Below are positions 47,301-59,590 of a stretch of 64,000 nt of DNA, in pieces. How positions within the stretch are numbered: position 1 is the stretch's first letter; each line of letters opens with the position of its first letter. Source of the DNA: Membranipora membranacea. Taxonomy: Eukaryota > Bryozoa > Gymnolaemata > Cheilostomatida > Membraniporidae. The translations under genes and the position numbers were made by a program. Below the pieces are notes generated by a model that was given only the letters and a program-made list of their open reading frames with translations, was not told where the DNA came from and made no database searches. The stretch spans positions 28,928,283 to 28,992,282 of the forward strand of contig OU612066.1 in the NCBI GenBank assembly GCA_914767715.1, written 5' to 3'.

Positions 47301-50064
47301 TAGTTTTGAATTAACCTAGATTGTGCAGGCCCTAGTCTGCCTTGTTTTATGAATTGAGAGGAGAGCAGTGTTTGACTTGTGAGAGAGTGGACCTGCACCA
47401 GCGTAAATAAAGAACTTTTAACCTTGAAAGTACTAATTAGTGAATATGTAGACAGCAATATATAAACGTTTTTAAGACTTTCACCATGAACCTCCCTGCC
47501 TACAATGGTGCGCCAAGCGCGACAGATCAACATTTATTTTTGCTACATCACCATAGGTAATTTAAGTGCCTAAACTCTTCCTTGGTTGATCGTTCGTTTA
47601 TCAACCACATGATGGAGATTTGGTTGATGATGAAATGTCAATACCAGCAACACAGGCAACGCTTACTGGCAATGTGGGTTGAAGAGAGTGGTTGGATGAT
47701 CTAATCCTTGAACTTACCCTTGCTTTGTATTCTCTCCCGTCTTCGATAGTTATATTCCACAGACCACTTCCTTCATCAAACACGACATTCTCAACAGCAC
47801 TGTTCTCCTGTAGATTAGTTCCAGCTCTGCAATAATAAAGTGTTCATCAGCTTTACAGAAAACCAATTGTAACTAATTTGCAGATTAACTTGCGGGCATT
47901 GGGAAAAATAATTTCAGCATTATAACTTGGAGTTGCCTGCTTTATTGGTAAAAAGTTCAGAGAGGACACAACTCTCACATGGTGTGATTATTGTTGATTT
48001 GACCCTAATTAGATATAACCATTGATATGAATACATATCAGTGCAGTCATCCTCTAATGAAGCTTGTCACATGACACATGATAGAACAAGACCTCGTGTC
48101 TTGAATAACAAACCAATTTGACAATGTTACCTCTTTGCTGCCATAGCAATGGCATTATCGAGATGTATTCTTTTGCAGGCAATGGCTGCAGGGATATCCC
48201 CTAGGTGTTCCTTACTTCTCCCAATATAACTAAGTCCTGATGGGCTGACTAGTCCCCCGCAATCAGCCTGTAGATAGAGATCAGAAACAGGATATTAGCA
48301 CACTGCTATATCGATGGTTCAGTTTTGAATATTGAAAATCAGCTTGCAATATATTGGAGTAAATTTAGTGAAGCGTGAATTATGCAAAATGCATGCCACA
48401 CAATCACGACTATGGCTTCTCAACTCCAACGATTTCGCATATAATTTGTGATATGATGGTGTCAGGCTGCGAAAAGGTACTAGTTCCTTCATTCCATCTT
48501 GAGCAACAAGAAAGAGTGGACCAATTTTCAAAGTAAGTCATTCAAAAATATCAGAACATAGAACGAAATGTTAAATTGGAATAGAACGATCTCTCAATGA
48601 AACTATCATATATGAACATAATAAGATTTACTGACCACCCTAGCTTTGTTCTGTTTGATTAGTTCGTTGTATACGCCCATATCCTGAAGTATTTCAATGC
48701 CTGTTTTACACACAGCATCCCCACAGTATTTATCCCTTGGGAATTTCTTCTTTTCAAGCAAGAGTGTATTGACTCCATCTCTACCTGCATTTAGATAATA
48801 AACAAATAAATAGTAGAACTATTTACAGGAAATGACACAAACTTGTTTGAATAAATGATAGCTTAATCAACTATAAATGTAACATGCAGGGTGGACTAGC
48901 AGTTGAGATTTGACCTAGGGAGAGTATGCTAAGTTGAATGTCATGAGTAATTTTTGTGTATATGTTTCAATGTAATATGTTTTCTGTTCTGTAGAACAGC
49001 TTGAGAGCTGCTAATAAAATTTGATTTACAATTTTGAAAAATATTGATATAAAGCCGAGGAATGAGTTTCACATACCCAGATAATATCCGCATGTGGCAC
49101 CAGCTGGGCCAGCTCCTACTATCGCTACATGATAGAAATCAACGCTCTTCGACTGAAATACAAAATGGTTAACCATCAATCGCATCAGAGCCTTACATTG
49201 GTGCTTGACTTTTAATGTAACGGCCAAAAATAAAGTGTCAGCAAGGATTGTCTAGCTTGCATTGTGTATAATATCTAGTTCCAGTAGTTTCCACCTTTGG
49301 TACAATTGAATGTGTTTTTTTCACATTATCATATCCATTGCACTCAGTTTTGTTATTGGATTGTCTAACATCAACCTGTTTGACATCAACTTAGAGGTTT
49401 TCATATTGTATCTATCCATAAGGCACAAAGTATATATGTCCGTTCAGTCTGAATCGGCATAGCTAGCTTAATTGCATTGGCACAGAATATAAAATATAGC
49501 TGTGACAATGCCTTCCTTGACGAGGTCCATGCAGGAATAGGAGAACAAGTATCAAGTCATGGGAAGGGTAAAAAAAGTACACCCAATGCCCTTGATGGTG
49601 TGATACGGTGAAACAGGTATGCAGTGATATAGTTACCAGTCTGTGAGTTGATTCCACTTCCAGTCAACAGATGATGCCAATGCAATTGGTGTTGAACTGC
49701 TGCAGTCACAATAGTAACAAGGAAAAGATTACTCATGAGTAATGGTGATGATAATTAAACAAATTAATCAGTAAATCAACAGGTTCATTGAGTAAATTAG
49801 TGTAGTGGAATGATTGATACATATCATTCATTGAATGAGAGACCAATGAACCAATGAGAGGAAGTTCATTGGAGAGACACTCACCTTGTCCTTGTCATCA
49901 GGATATCTACAGGCATAGCTGTGCAAATTTCTCTGACCAGCTGTATGAACAAAAAACCTAAGATATAGAGCAACTACAGTCAGAATCACAGATGTGACAG
50001 CTAGTACGGTAAGAACAATTGGATTAGAAAAGAAGAGATATAACCCTTCCAATGTGATTTCCAT
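44339..50064 (-). CDS. Membrane-anchored geranylgeranyl-reductase-like FAD oxidoreductase, 491 aa
   Basis: Eleven minus-strand exons: 49885-50064, 49077-49152, 48636-48784, 48131-48267, 47718-47826, 46814-46973, 46294-46476, 45936-46025, 45397-45541, 44890-45005, 44339-44469. All borders are GT-AG and the frame closes at TAG. Residues 15-39 form one hydrophobic N-terminal helix. FAD binding is marked by VAIVGAGPAGA (69-79), the second block EKKKFPRDKYCGD (96-108) and IGDAAGMIDPMTGEGI (350-365). The middle has ADGAPSRLATKLG and LLPGYSALF where plant and prokaryotic enzymes have a PGYxWxFP-like box. The family reduces isoprenoid double bonds using FAD and NADPH or ferredoxin; the substrate in animals is unknown to me. 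The gene is divergent from DUSP11-like copy 2 across 1 kb. Confidence 0.88.
44974..45061. repeat. 44-bp tandem duplication over a splice acceptor
   Basis: The 44-bp block 44974-45017 repeats at 45018-45061 with one difference. It contains the 5' end of exon 10 of the flavoprotein gene and its acceptor. The inner acceptor (exon edge 45005) keeps the frame; the outer one (45049) would add 44 bases and shift it. Confidence 0.85.
45725..45825. repeat. CATATACA-type microsatellite
   Basis: A degenerate array of acatgcatatacacatgcat and similar phrases, then (AT)n, lies in intron 8 of the flavoprotein gene. The long minus frame here is a by-product of the repeat. Confidence 0.8.
49777..49790. mobile_element. 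CAA...TTG micro-insertion 9, 7-bp TSD
   Basis: CAACAGGTTCATTG (14 bp) lies between exact repeats agtaaat at 49770-49776 and 49791-49797. Only the right arm (GTTCATTG) is kept, so it looks like an internally deleted copy. It is in intron 1 of the flavoprotein gene. Confidence 0.6.
49844..49871. mobile_element. CAA...TTG micro-insertion 10, 7-bp TSD
   Basis: A 28-bp insertion starts CAATGAACC and ends AGTTCATTG. Exact repeats gagagac lie at 49837-49843 and 49872-49878. Its right flank is six bases from the donor of flavoprotein exon 1 (49883-49884), so the insertion landed close to a splice site. Confidence 0.78.
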
Positions 50065-51065
50065 CTTTGCAGCTGGAAATCAACCTTGAACAAAGGTCAA
50101 AATAAAAAGAGGCGTGGTCAGGGTTTTTCCCAAAAAAAATGTGCCACATATATTTATTGAAAAACATATATTTTGTTATAAAGGTGAATTTAAAATTACA
50201 TTTAGGATTATTTTGTTTCATTGTTAAATGTAAATGATTTTTTGGCGAAAATAGGTTTTTTAATCGAAACTGTATATGATACTGCCGAGTCTCAGCTGAG
50301 ATTGGAAAATAAAATTTCCAAAGTGAAAAATCTCAGAAACTTCCCCTTTTCTATTGATTTTTGCAACATACAGGTATGTTCCAAGTCATCTGATGTGGTA
50401 AACTCTGTCTGTTGAACATCATGGATAAGAAAATTGTCTTTGAAATCTTCATCATTCAATGATTAGGATATGATACAGGAAATCAGGAATACATTACTAT
50501 TATTAATTATATATTTTGAAGTTTTCTAATTGATTAAAAGTTTTGAATCAGTTATGTTAGGCTACTCCACTGGTTGATTAGGCAAATAACTCACCCTCTC
50601 CTGAGGTTGGGAGGGCACATCATCCAATGGCAATTGTCTTGATATTTCATCAATCTTTATCTATCCTATAGCTAGAGTAAGAGTTAAAGTTAGTACAGTT
50701 AACAGTACATACATACATGATGGGCCCCTGGGACTTAAATGTCTTAACTTTGCCAATGTCCAGAACAGAGAGTTACTTTTGTAACAATATACATAACTTC
50801 TACTCTAACTTACCACCTACTGATCTGTTGTCCTATTGTTTGTTTCTTTTGGGTTTTGTTTTTTTCTCAACATTGGCTCTTGGCTGACTTTATTGAAATC
50901 GATCGATTTGTTCCTTAGTCAAGAAGTTCCAGCTTATTCAATGCCAGTTTTTTTTTATTTACACTCATTCTAGCGTTTATGGATTGTTAATGGTGATCTT
51001 TGGTAATTATAGAAGACTACTTGTAATTGCTGTAGAATTAGAAATACCGATCTCAATATTCAAAC
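50065..51065. promoter_or_regulatory. Divergent promoter region, flavoprotein gene and DUSP11-like copy 2
   Basis: The two start codons face away from each other across 1.0 kb, so both promoters, or one shared promoter, must lie here unless untranslated exons exist. The part from about 50960 matches the DNA just before copy 1 exon 1 (27450-27550), showing that the duplication included upstream sequence. I see no clear TATA box. Confidence 0.5.
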
Positions 51066-54000
51066 ATGCCTAAAGGCGGCATCCCTGACAGGTGAGAGTC
51101 TGGTTACATACTTGAGTATTACATAAAACCATTTTAAGCCATTTTGTGTTGTTCTAACAACAAACAAAGCCTAATTAGCCATGGAATTCCCTCATTAAAA
51201 CTTAACCTTTGTTAATTGGCACTAAATTTGGTCATGTTGTTTGTTGTTATAATTATGGAATATTTTCACCTCTTTTATTGTAGATGGGAAGATTACACTA
51301 AAATGGGAAATCCAATGAAATCAGACAAGATCTCAACCAGGTTTATTTCATTCAAAGTGCCTTTAAAGAAGGTGAGTGATTATAACATTGAAAGCCTTTT
51401 AGTAATATACAGGCTTTTCCTTCCTTCCTCTCAATCAATCAATGTAATTTTCCTCAAAATCGAAGACAGCGTGTAGACCAAATAGTTGTTTAAAAGGCAA
51501 AGCATTCACTCAAAGCTTCTTCTTTATCTATTCTTGTACTACTACTAGAATCAGTATGAAATGTTGAATAAATTGAATCGCCAAACTGAATGCCCTGATC
51601 CAGTTAAGTTGCTGAATACATTGTACAGAAATAATGGACGATTAGTTTGTGGTTGTATTTTATATGTGGTTTGTTTTTATTAACTTTGGTAGACACTGAC
51701 GGAGAATAAAAAGGATGTGGAACAGTTCACACCCCAAGACCTAATGACTCTCTGTGAAGAGAAAGGGTACAGGCTGGGGTTAATCATAGATCTGACTTTC
51801 ACTACTCGTTACTACAGTAAAAATGTGAGTTGAGCTCTAAAACATAGGTTTGGGACTAGTTCCTAGATCGTGATGGTACCATAGTACTCTAGGCGTGCCC
51901 TAGAAAAGTGACTGCACTTTATAGAGGCGGAGGAAAAGGTATCTTTTTTCACTGTCTCAACATGGGGGGGGGGGGTTGCATTACATTACAGATCATGCCT
52001 AAACTATGACACCTACACCGCGAAAATTAAAGTTATCCTGGGTTTGGTCGTTATTTTCCAGCTTAGTGTCTCTTCATTCAATTACTGCCATACTTGACAA
52101 ATTGTGTTTAATTTTTAAGGACTTCACAGATAATGGTGTACAATATGAGAAGATTCCAATAGAAGGTCAGATGGTGCCTAAGAAGGCTCGAGTCGAGAAG
52201 TAAGTCAAACTGTACCAGTCTAACCTCAGGTTTGCTTCTGCTGACGTGATCGGTACCTCTGTCTGCAGTCTGACAGATTTTATTTGACCTGTTAATTTGA
52301 TTATTAGTCTTTTTATAGACAAAGTATTTATGATCTCAACAGTGTCACCATGCTCGTTTCCTATTGATAATTAACAGCGACTAAGATAATAATGTATGTA
52401 TTTGTGATTTTAGGTTTGCTGAGATTGTAGATGAGTTTCTCAATAAAACAAAAGATGAACCTGGTGAGTGTTTATTGATATAGAACAACTACTTGCTGGC
52501 TTTAGCTTGACTGTTTTACTTAACCTCGCCCCCTCTTCAGATGGTTATTTTCTACGTAATCATAAGGCTTACCAGGCCCAAAATTAGATGTGATCACTTT
52601 TTAAAACAGGTTACTTTATTCTGGTATTCTATCAAGTGATGGTCAACAACTGGTGGTAATTTTTGTCTGTAATCTGATGCCTCTTGTAGATCTACTTATA
52701 GGAGTGCACTGCACACATGGTATTAACAGGACAGGCTACTCTATTTGCAAGTGAGTATCATTTTAGAATAACTTAACTACTTACTCATCAATTCAGCTTC
52801 TGTTTATTTTTTTAAATATCTCTTATAACATACTGCTTTTAATGAACTGGATTTTTCTCCTCAAATGCATTTAACAACATTGTTGTGTTGATCTTTTCCA
52901 GAAGACGATTTGAGCAAAATGGCAATGTATGATGTTTACACTACCATACTATGATTTCATGTGACATGTTTATGTCTATGTATTATTTCAAACGCTTGTC
53001 TAGCAGTCAGCAGAATAGTTCCCAGTTATATTTGATCCACATTTTGGATGAATTAATAAATATCATTGGTGAGAATAATAAAAGAGTTTTCTCATATTGC
53101 AGGTACTTGGTTGACAAAGGCCACAAAGCAGATGAAGTTATTGAGCTGTTTAACACCTGCAGAGGAGACAGTATAGAAAGGGAAACATATCTTGAACATT
53201 TACGCACGGGTACATTGTGAGTAATAATGACAACTCAGTTTTGATTTACCTTCTCTTGGACATAGAGAAGACAACTGCTCGACTCATTAGTCTATTTTTG
53301 AAAGGACAGTAAACTTTACCAAGGAGAACTATAGCTTCCATCTCCTTGTTTATCACACATATTTTTCTACTCATTCAGATTTATGTCTGGCTGAAATATT
53401 AAATACAAAGAGTAGCCAATCTAGTATAGAGTCCAGTGCTTAAAATCGAGCAGGGGGGGGGGGTGATACACTGTGCCAATGTCAGTGCGCTTGGAATATC
53501 CTGACCATGTCTTTCAATGTTCACATCAGTGAGATGACTGTTCTCAATAATTCTTTGCAGACCTAAAGGAGAAGAGGTGAGCTATGTTGAAGGAGAATAT
53601 AGGGCTAAACACTGGGGGAATAATGCCAATAACACACAAAGAGACAGTTACAATCATGATAGACATCAGGGCAATGGTTATAACAGTCACTATAACAGGG
53701 ACTATAATGGCGCCGGTCACTCAAGCAGATGGAACGATCAGGGAAATTATCACAGGGATAATAGGCGGTATGATTCACATCACCGGCAGGACCATTACAA
53801 TAACTACTATTACAATGACTATAATCCTTATCATTATGATGCACATTACCATGGTGGGTATCATCATAGGCAACATGGGTACCAAGATACTAGCAGGGAC
53901 TTTGGGGGTAACAGGTCATATGGAGGGGGGTATCAGGGAGGATATCACGACGCTGGATGGAATAATGACGACTCTTATTACAATGGAGGACATTATACTT

Positions 54001-54164
54001 CCTTCCATGACAGTCAGCACACACAGTCTGATGGCAGGAGAAAGAGGCGGCATCAGGACGACTCATCGGAAGGTCGACAGCAGGATAAACATCATCCTGA
54101 TGATGAGCAGAAAAAAAGTCGTAAAGATACACAGTCTGATGGGAAGAGTAAACCGGCTGAGTAG
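51066..54164 (+). CDS. DUSP11/PIR1-like RNA 5'-phosphatase, copy 2, 384 aa
   Basis: Exons 51066-51091, 51284-51371, 51693-51824, 52120-52199, 52414-52463, 52690-52750, 53103-53216 and 53561-54164 join to a frame ending TAG. Residues 1-183 are the catalytic domain: RWEDYTKMG, TRFISFKVPL, GLIIDLTFTTRYY, KFAEIVDEFL, and HCTHGINRTGYSIC with nucleophile Cys133 and Arg139. The family removes gamma and beta phosphates from RNA 5' ends in the nucleus. Residues 184-384 are a low-complexity tail rich in Tyr, His, Asn, Gly, Asp and Arg (HYNRDYNGAGHSSRW, YNNYYYNDYNPYHYD), ending in Lys/Arg/Asp-rich stretches; such tails bind RNA or drive condensates in other proteins, which is inference here. A tandem relative lies at 27551-38092. 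A second frame across exon 8 is open by chance of the repeat-like codons. Confidence 0.9.
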
Positions 54165-56916
54165 ATATGACACTTAAAAATTATGGAGCATCCACCGGCT
54201 GCATAAAGCAATGTGTGTCATCTCTTTATGCAACCAGGGGACTTGCCTGATTTAGTAACATGTCTGAGCCGAAAAATACATGCATTTATTTTGCACGCTG
54301 AAGTGAGTATCAACATTTTTTCTGCAGTTTCGAGCAATCATATTTTAGTATATGATTATCATTTAATTTGCTGACCCGAGGTAATTTATTAACTCATATT
54401 TGCTATTTTTTACTGTCTGGGAGTGCCATACCAGATATTGGTATATTTACTTTTATATGTATAGGTCAACTTGTACATATTATTCTAATATACATTGTTG
54501 TACATAATTGGTTCATTGCACTTAACGTTATCATCGTAATGTATCGGATTGGCTTCTACAAATATCTTTTTGTTTTAACATTGTAAAATCCTCTTTGAGT
54601 TGTAGCTCACTTCATATTTGTCACTCTCTGAAGGATTCTTTAATGGAAAGTTGGTGAATAATACAAAGCTTTATTGAGATAACAGCAGTCTTTTTTCTCA
54701 CAAATTGAACCCATGAATACTATTGAATATATTGTGATACCACATTTCTTAATTTTAAACACTAGGTGTGTCTCTGATGGTAAGAGCTATTGTAAATTTT
54801 GTCACTATAATATGTGACTATTTTTGGGGCAAGAGTCTTCGGGGCTCAGACTACTCATGACGTGGCCAATTTTTTCTATTTTGCAATAAGAGTTCAGCAT
54901 TGTTAGACCAAACTTGCCGTTAGTTATTCATATCAGTGGTTATATTTCCGCACATGTGTCTGTGTCACATATGGAAGTGCTTTCCCCAGCTCCGTTACTT
55001 GATATGTTAATCAACCTGTTTATTGGCTCAATTAATGACCAATCTGAATCATGGTTGAGCATGTATTCGAAGCTTATACCTGAACACTATTTTAAATTTA
55101 TAAAGCATGGAAAAACCTGACAGCTGAGCTTGGACGTGACCTGTTCGTATCATACATACATGTCACGTCCAAGCATAGCTGTCAGATGTATATGTGCATT
55201 TATGGCAATCACTAACAATATTGTATTCTTTTCATAGCAAAAGAGAGTTGTCAAACTCTGGTTTGAGAATGGAAATCCTATCACTTTAAGTCTGCCAGTT
55301 TTTATAAGAACTTGAAAGGCTGTCCTTTGCTGAAGGCCAAGAAATTATGATTGCAGAATCTCGAGCCAAATAACAGAGGTTGGCGGAAGTGAGTGCCACT
55401 TTACATGAATATTTTATCACCATTCTGATAAACAGTAAGGGAAATTTAAACAATGCGCAGAAAAAAAGAGGGTAAAAATAAAGAATTTTGAAGTGCAGTG
55501 AAGTTAATATGATACAGGATAGGATGGTACAAAGAAATTTTGCTGTTTACTGCAGGCAGCATAAATTTCAAGCACTATGTTCTCTTCCATGCTATGCAGC
55601 AAAATGTCAACATGATAGGGCGTCATGCCTGTGCGGGAAATGACAATCCCAAAAATAGATATACTGCAAAAGTACTAACTGCTCAAACATACTTCTTGAA
55701 AACATGTTCCAAAGGGTACACTGTTGCTACCACCCTCAATGGTTTTAGAACCAAAACTAGCAACAGCATGTCATCCTATTAAATAGCTTAGCTTGGCAAA
55801 CTCTTAAATATTCATGTAGTACTTGGTAATATTTAATCCCACGAGATCAGAGGTTTGGTGTTGATGCAGCTAATGGCTGCAAATTAAAATAATTATCAAT
55901 ACATTTGCTGCTAACGAGATTTGCTGTAACTGGAACAAGTATATGTAGCTTTACGTATATGTGTGTGTATAGAAAGTTATAGATATAGAAACGTGAGTTG
56001 GCTCACGTCTGCATGCACAACCCCACAACTAATGATCAGAGTCACGTATTGATAAATGATAAAGTGCAGTTCCTGGTATATATGTGCATATATAAAGGCA
56101 CCACTGATAGAAAAAAGTCACAATCTCACGAGCCGGTGTTAAGGGCAGTCGTAAACTGATTAGAAAAAATACTTCGGCATACCGACAAAGGTTTATCACT
56201 AAGCAAAGCAGAAAAAAATTTAAACAAACTGAAAAACCAACAGGAAAACAGACATCCCATTCTGCGCATGCTCAGCTCTGGGCATGAGCTGATCTCTGCA
56301 AAATTGAGTCTCGTAATTCCGAAGCCATCTGATTGGCTACCTACTCTGGTGACATACTCCCCAAAACGTGCGGATTCGTTATTAATAGTTATCCTCTCTT
56401 GTCATTATTAGCTGAGTTTGATTGACAGTTGGGATATCCCATTTCCCCTTTCCAAAGTTGCAATCAGAACCCAAACTAAACTCATTGTTCTTGCACATGC
56501 GCAAATTCAAGTCACGCATGATGCATACTTAGCCTTACGACACCTGCTTTGTGGTAATGATAGCCTAGTTTATCAGTGATCTACATGCCCAGTCAGATCA
56601 CGAGAGTCAGTATGCAGACATCCAGTAAATAAAGTAAGTTGATTATACCTGTGGCTACCTGTTACTTACTAAATATCAAATTTGAATTGATTTTTTTAAT
56701 CATCTGTAATCACCTATCTCTGGCTTTATTGCATTCTGAATGCAAATTTAGGACTGTTGATTGACAACTTGCCTACTAGGGAACCCAATGAAAAAGAACA
56801 ATTGAATCATTTTTTCTGCAAATGCAATGTGGCATTAGACATTCTCAAATCGTGGATTATTATCCAATTAATTATTCTTCAATTCTTTTTTTAGATACCT
56901 CACTTCAAAAGACAGC
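54165..56916. other. Intergenic, no gene recognised
   Basis: Contains the 3' UTR of DUSP11-like copy 2 and the 5' region of the NDUFA4-like frame. A donor-like AAAGTAAGT near 56632-56640 and an acceptor TTTTTTTAG ending at 56894 suggest a 5' UTR intron for the latter. Frames elsewhere are short and without motifs. Confidence 0.45.
55119..55190. mobile_element. Palindromic MITE-like insertion
   Basis: Arms CTGACAGCT-gAGCTTGGACGTGAC and GTCACGTCCAAGC-atAGCTGTCAG pair across a 24-bp loop. No target duplication is visible at the flanks. Confidence 0.6.
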
Positions 56917-57186
56917 ATGGCGCCGATTCCCGGACTAAGCATAGCATCATTGAAAAAGTTTCCTTTCTTGATTCCATTATTTGTTGGTGTTGGGTTTGCA
57001 AGTACGCTGGCTGTCGGCTAGTCTATCAGAGCTATACGAGACACAAGTGTCACCTGGTCTCATCATAGCAACCCTGAACCCTGGAACAAAGCTCGCAACA
57101 AAACGTTCCATCCTTGTCGCCCTTCAACGGCTAATAAAATTTACAAAGATATCAAACCAAAACTATCTACTTTCATATATATTTAA
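56917..57186 (+). pseudogene. NDUFA4/MLRQ-like small mitochondrial protein with in-frame TAG
   Basis: From ATG 56917 the frame reads SLKKFPFLIPLFVGVGFAST, then AVG, a TAG at 57019-57021, then SIRAIRDTSVTWSHHSNPEP and WNK in the same frame to TAA 57184. The pattern of a Lys-Phe/His-Pro start, one membrane helix, T-W and N-P-E-P-W-N-K is that of NDUFA4 (a cytochrome c oxidase-associated subunit, formerly complex I MLRQ). Total length, about 89 codons, fits the family. Both sides of the TAG look conserved, so the stop may be recent, a variant, an assembly error, or a sign of an unlikely read-through. A 20-bp GT..AG stretch at 57002-57021 cannot rescue it, as removal shifts the frame. Confidence 0.7.
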
Positions 57187-58834
57187 CGAGGGGTAAAGAC
57201 TTATTTTTCTAAATAATAAAATTGTATGGTAACATTTGATCTACTTTTCCAGAAACTATTCTGAAAACCTATTCGCCTATCATCTGAGTTGTACTGCCCC
57301 TTGCCAAACAACATGACTACTTGTAAATTCTCCTGGGAAATTAGTAATTGGTTATTTATTGTGGATGGTGTTTCTCATGAACATGTGGAAGATGAAGTAA
57401 ACAGAACTAGTATCAATAATGCAAAACCAAAGAGAATCTCCAGGACGCTGACTTCTCAGAACGAAGTTTGTTGAAACTTCACGATAATATGCGGGCTGTT
57501 AGATAAAGAGCTCTAACTCCGGTGGTTCAGTGGCATTACATTATCATCTCCCCCCGGGGGGAGATGATAATGTAATGCCACTGAACCACCGGAGTTAGAG
57601 CTCTTTAACTAGCGGGCTGTAGGTATTCCATATCACATAACCACATCACATTTCCATTATCACAGGCCTCGTTTTTTGTTTTAGGGCTGCTGTTATAAGG
57701 CTAAGTGATCAATTGTTTCATATTTTAAGTAAATTATTTATTTGAAAAAAATAAAAAACATAACTACAGCAACAACTGTATTTTCATTGGAAATAAGCTG
57801 TTTAATCTGCTCAATTAAATAATCCCATGTGGGCCCTCAACATATTCTCTGTATCATTATCATTAAAGTCCATTGCATGTAGAGTAGACAGGCTAGATAG
57901 GGGAGCATCGGAGAGATCAATCCCGATCAAATGTGCCTGTATTTGGAGTTGCTCCCCTTCTAGCCCCGGCCAGGTCTGGCTGGGAGGAAGCAGATTGATT
58001 GATCAAACTTGATTTAGTGTCATATTATGTTTCAAAACTTTGGTTTAATCTGCAAGTTTGAGAAAGCATTAGAGATGCCTGTGACTCCAAATAAACAGTG
58101 GCATTATCGAAGCCTGTCTGGTGGTCCATCCAAAATCAACTCATCCAGGTTGCTACAGAGAAAGTAGGAACTCTGTAGACATACAACCATTAATCTCAAT
58201 AATTCTTTCCCGCCGCTAGTGTTTGTTCAGGCAATCGCTGTCTGTATGAGAATTTGTGGTAAGTCAGTCACAACACACCTAGCAAAATCTAATACCATAC
58301 ACAAGCCTTAATCCAATCTCATCTCACTATTGCCATCAACAAACATTATTCTCGTGGCTCAGTACACAGTTGAAGATGGCGATAATGGTTCAATCTCCAT
58401 TTTTTCCGAGTCTCTGGTTGAAACGTCGTGGATATCATGAGTTTGATAACAAAGAGGCTTTGTAGACCATCATTTTTGTCAATGTTCTGGCGTGTCTTAA
58501 ATTGGAATATTTCTTGAACTGTTTTTTTGTCTGGGTTGTAAACAGAATGAGCGCTGAAGCTGTTACCATGTGTGTAAAGTCCCATGTAATGTATTTGACC
58601 CGAGATCATGGACTGGACTGAATATCAGTAAGTTGGATTATCCTCCCACTGACATTGTGACCATAACTTCCTATCAGGTGTCAGATTATTGTCTCAAACT
58701 CCCTGGGTATCCCTTCTAGAGTACAGGAACTGGGACCCATAGTACTCAAGCCGTGCCCTATTAAACACAAAATATGATGCCGCTTCAAAATGAAGTTGAT
58801 GAGGTTAGTTCAGAATTTAATTGAAGAATTGGTA
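57187..58834. other. Intergenic, no gene recognised
   Basis: Apart from the 112-bp palindromic MITE at 57500, I see no supported exon. A minus frame at 58346-58609 is open for 87 codons without a known motif. Near 58730 the phrase gaactgggacccatagtact is a member of a dispersed repeat also seen at 3735, 36040, 36400 and 51860. Confidence 0.4.
57500..57611. mobile_element. TAG...CTA MITE, 112-bp near-perfect palindrome, 9-bp TSD
   Basis: Bases 57504-57607 are an exact 104-bp palindrome centred on CCCCCCGGGGGG; with the outer TAG/CTA it spans 112 bp. Exact 9-bp repeats gcgggctgt lie at 57491-57499 and 57612-57620. The perfect arms imply a very recent insertion or active arm homogenisation. Confidence 0.88.
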
Positions 58835-59590
58835 CTCAGTTCATTAAAAGTATTGGCTGATTTTGGTGATTATCTCCTCCTGACCAAACTTTGAACTTCA
58901 CTCTAGGGAAGTGTATTTAACTTGGTTGAACTAAACCCACATATAATTATGTATTATACCAATATAAACCCAATGAGCCACAATAATATTTAAAAAAATA
59001 TTATTTCTCAAAGAAATCTACAAAAAACAGCCGTTACTATCAAAGTAATGTATCGCACACCTACTTCCAATAGTCCGATTACTTCCAAATTTCTTTTGGT
59101 TATTCAGAATAGGGCTGTCCAGATATGCCGATTTTTGCATCATTGTAAGTTGCATGCAAGCAAAATGTAACATGTATATCTGTTTTTTGAAAGTATGCCT
59201 GATGTGTCCTTACGATTGCGCAATACACCAGAGACCTTAGCCTTTGATATACTCTCTTTGTCTAAACAAAGCCTCTTCTATAACAAGCTTTCAATTCAAT
59301 CGATGTATGAGGCACAATAATCCTATGTCCCAAATGCATCAAGTACAATTATAATCTGCTACTGGTAGCCTAATACTGTGATTACCAAAGATCATAAATT
59401 GTTAATACTACATTTTACAAAATATTCTGGTCATGAATTAAGTGATTCGAATTCAGTAATTTAGCAGGAAATCTCATCATTCAACTTCAAATGTGGAAAT
59501 AAGTCTTAGGCACAAATGGTCTTGATTGGTTTCCCATCTTATTTCAATGATTAATATCTCAACAAAATTTTTATTCATGTGTAGTTTAGT
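58835..59590. repeat. 750-bp direct repeat, first copy (second at 63253-64000)
   Basis: From ctcagttcatta onward the two copies run in the same direction with only scattered differences (for example cctacttcc/agctacttcc, one T indel), about 98% identical by eye. The second copy runs off the window, so the full length is unknown. The 3.7 kb in between is not a retrotransposon interior. Confidence 0.85.

Noticed and set aside
53314-53347. CAAGGAGA..CTCCTTG in intron 7 of DUSP11-like copy 2 as an eleventh micro-insertion
   Set aside because: The termini fit, but the flanks (actttac and tttatca) do not show a 7-bp duplication in register.
53584-54177. Open frame rich in Ile, Thr and Met overlapping DUSP11-like copy 2 exon 8
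   Set aside because: It is the shifted reading of Tyr/His/Asn codon-rich sequence; the exon 7 junction and the phase support the other frame.
57002-57021. 20-bp GT..AG stretch as an intron that removes the TAG of the NDUFA4-like frame
   Set aside because: Twenty bases is too short for normal splicing, and its removal shifts the conserved downstream frame.
58346-58609. 87-codon minus-strand frame as a gene
   Set aside because: No motif, no splice partners and no conservation evidence within the window.
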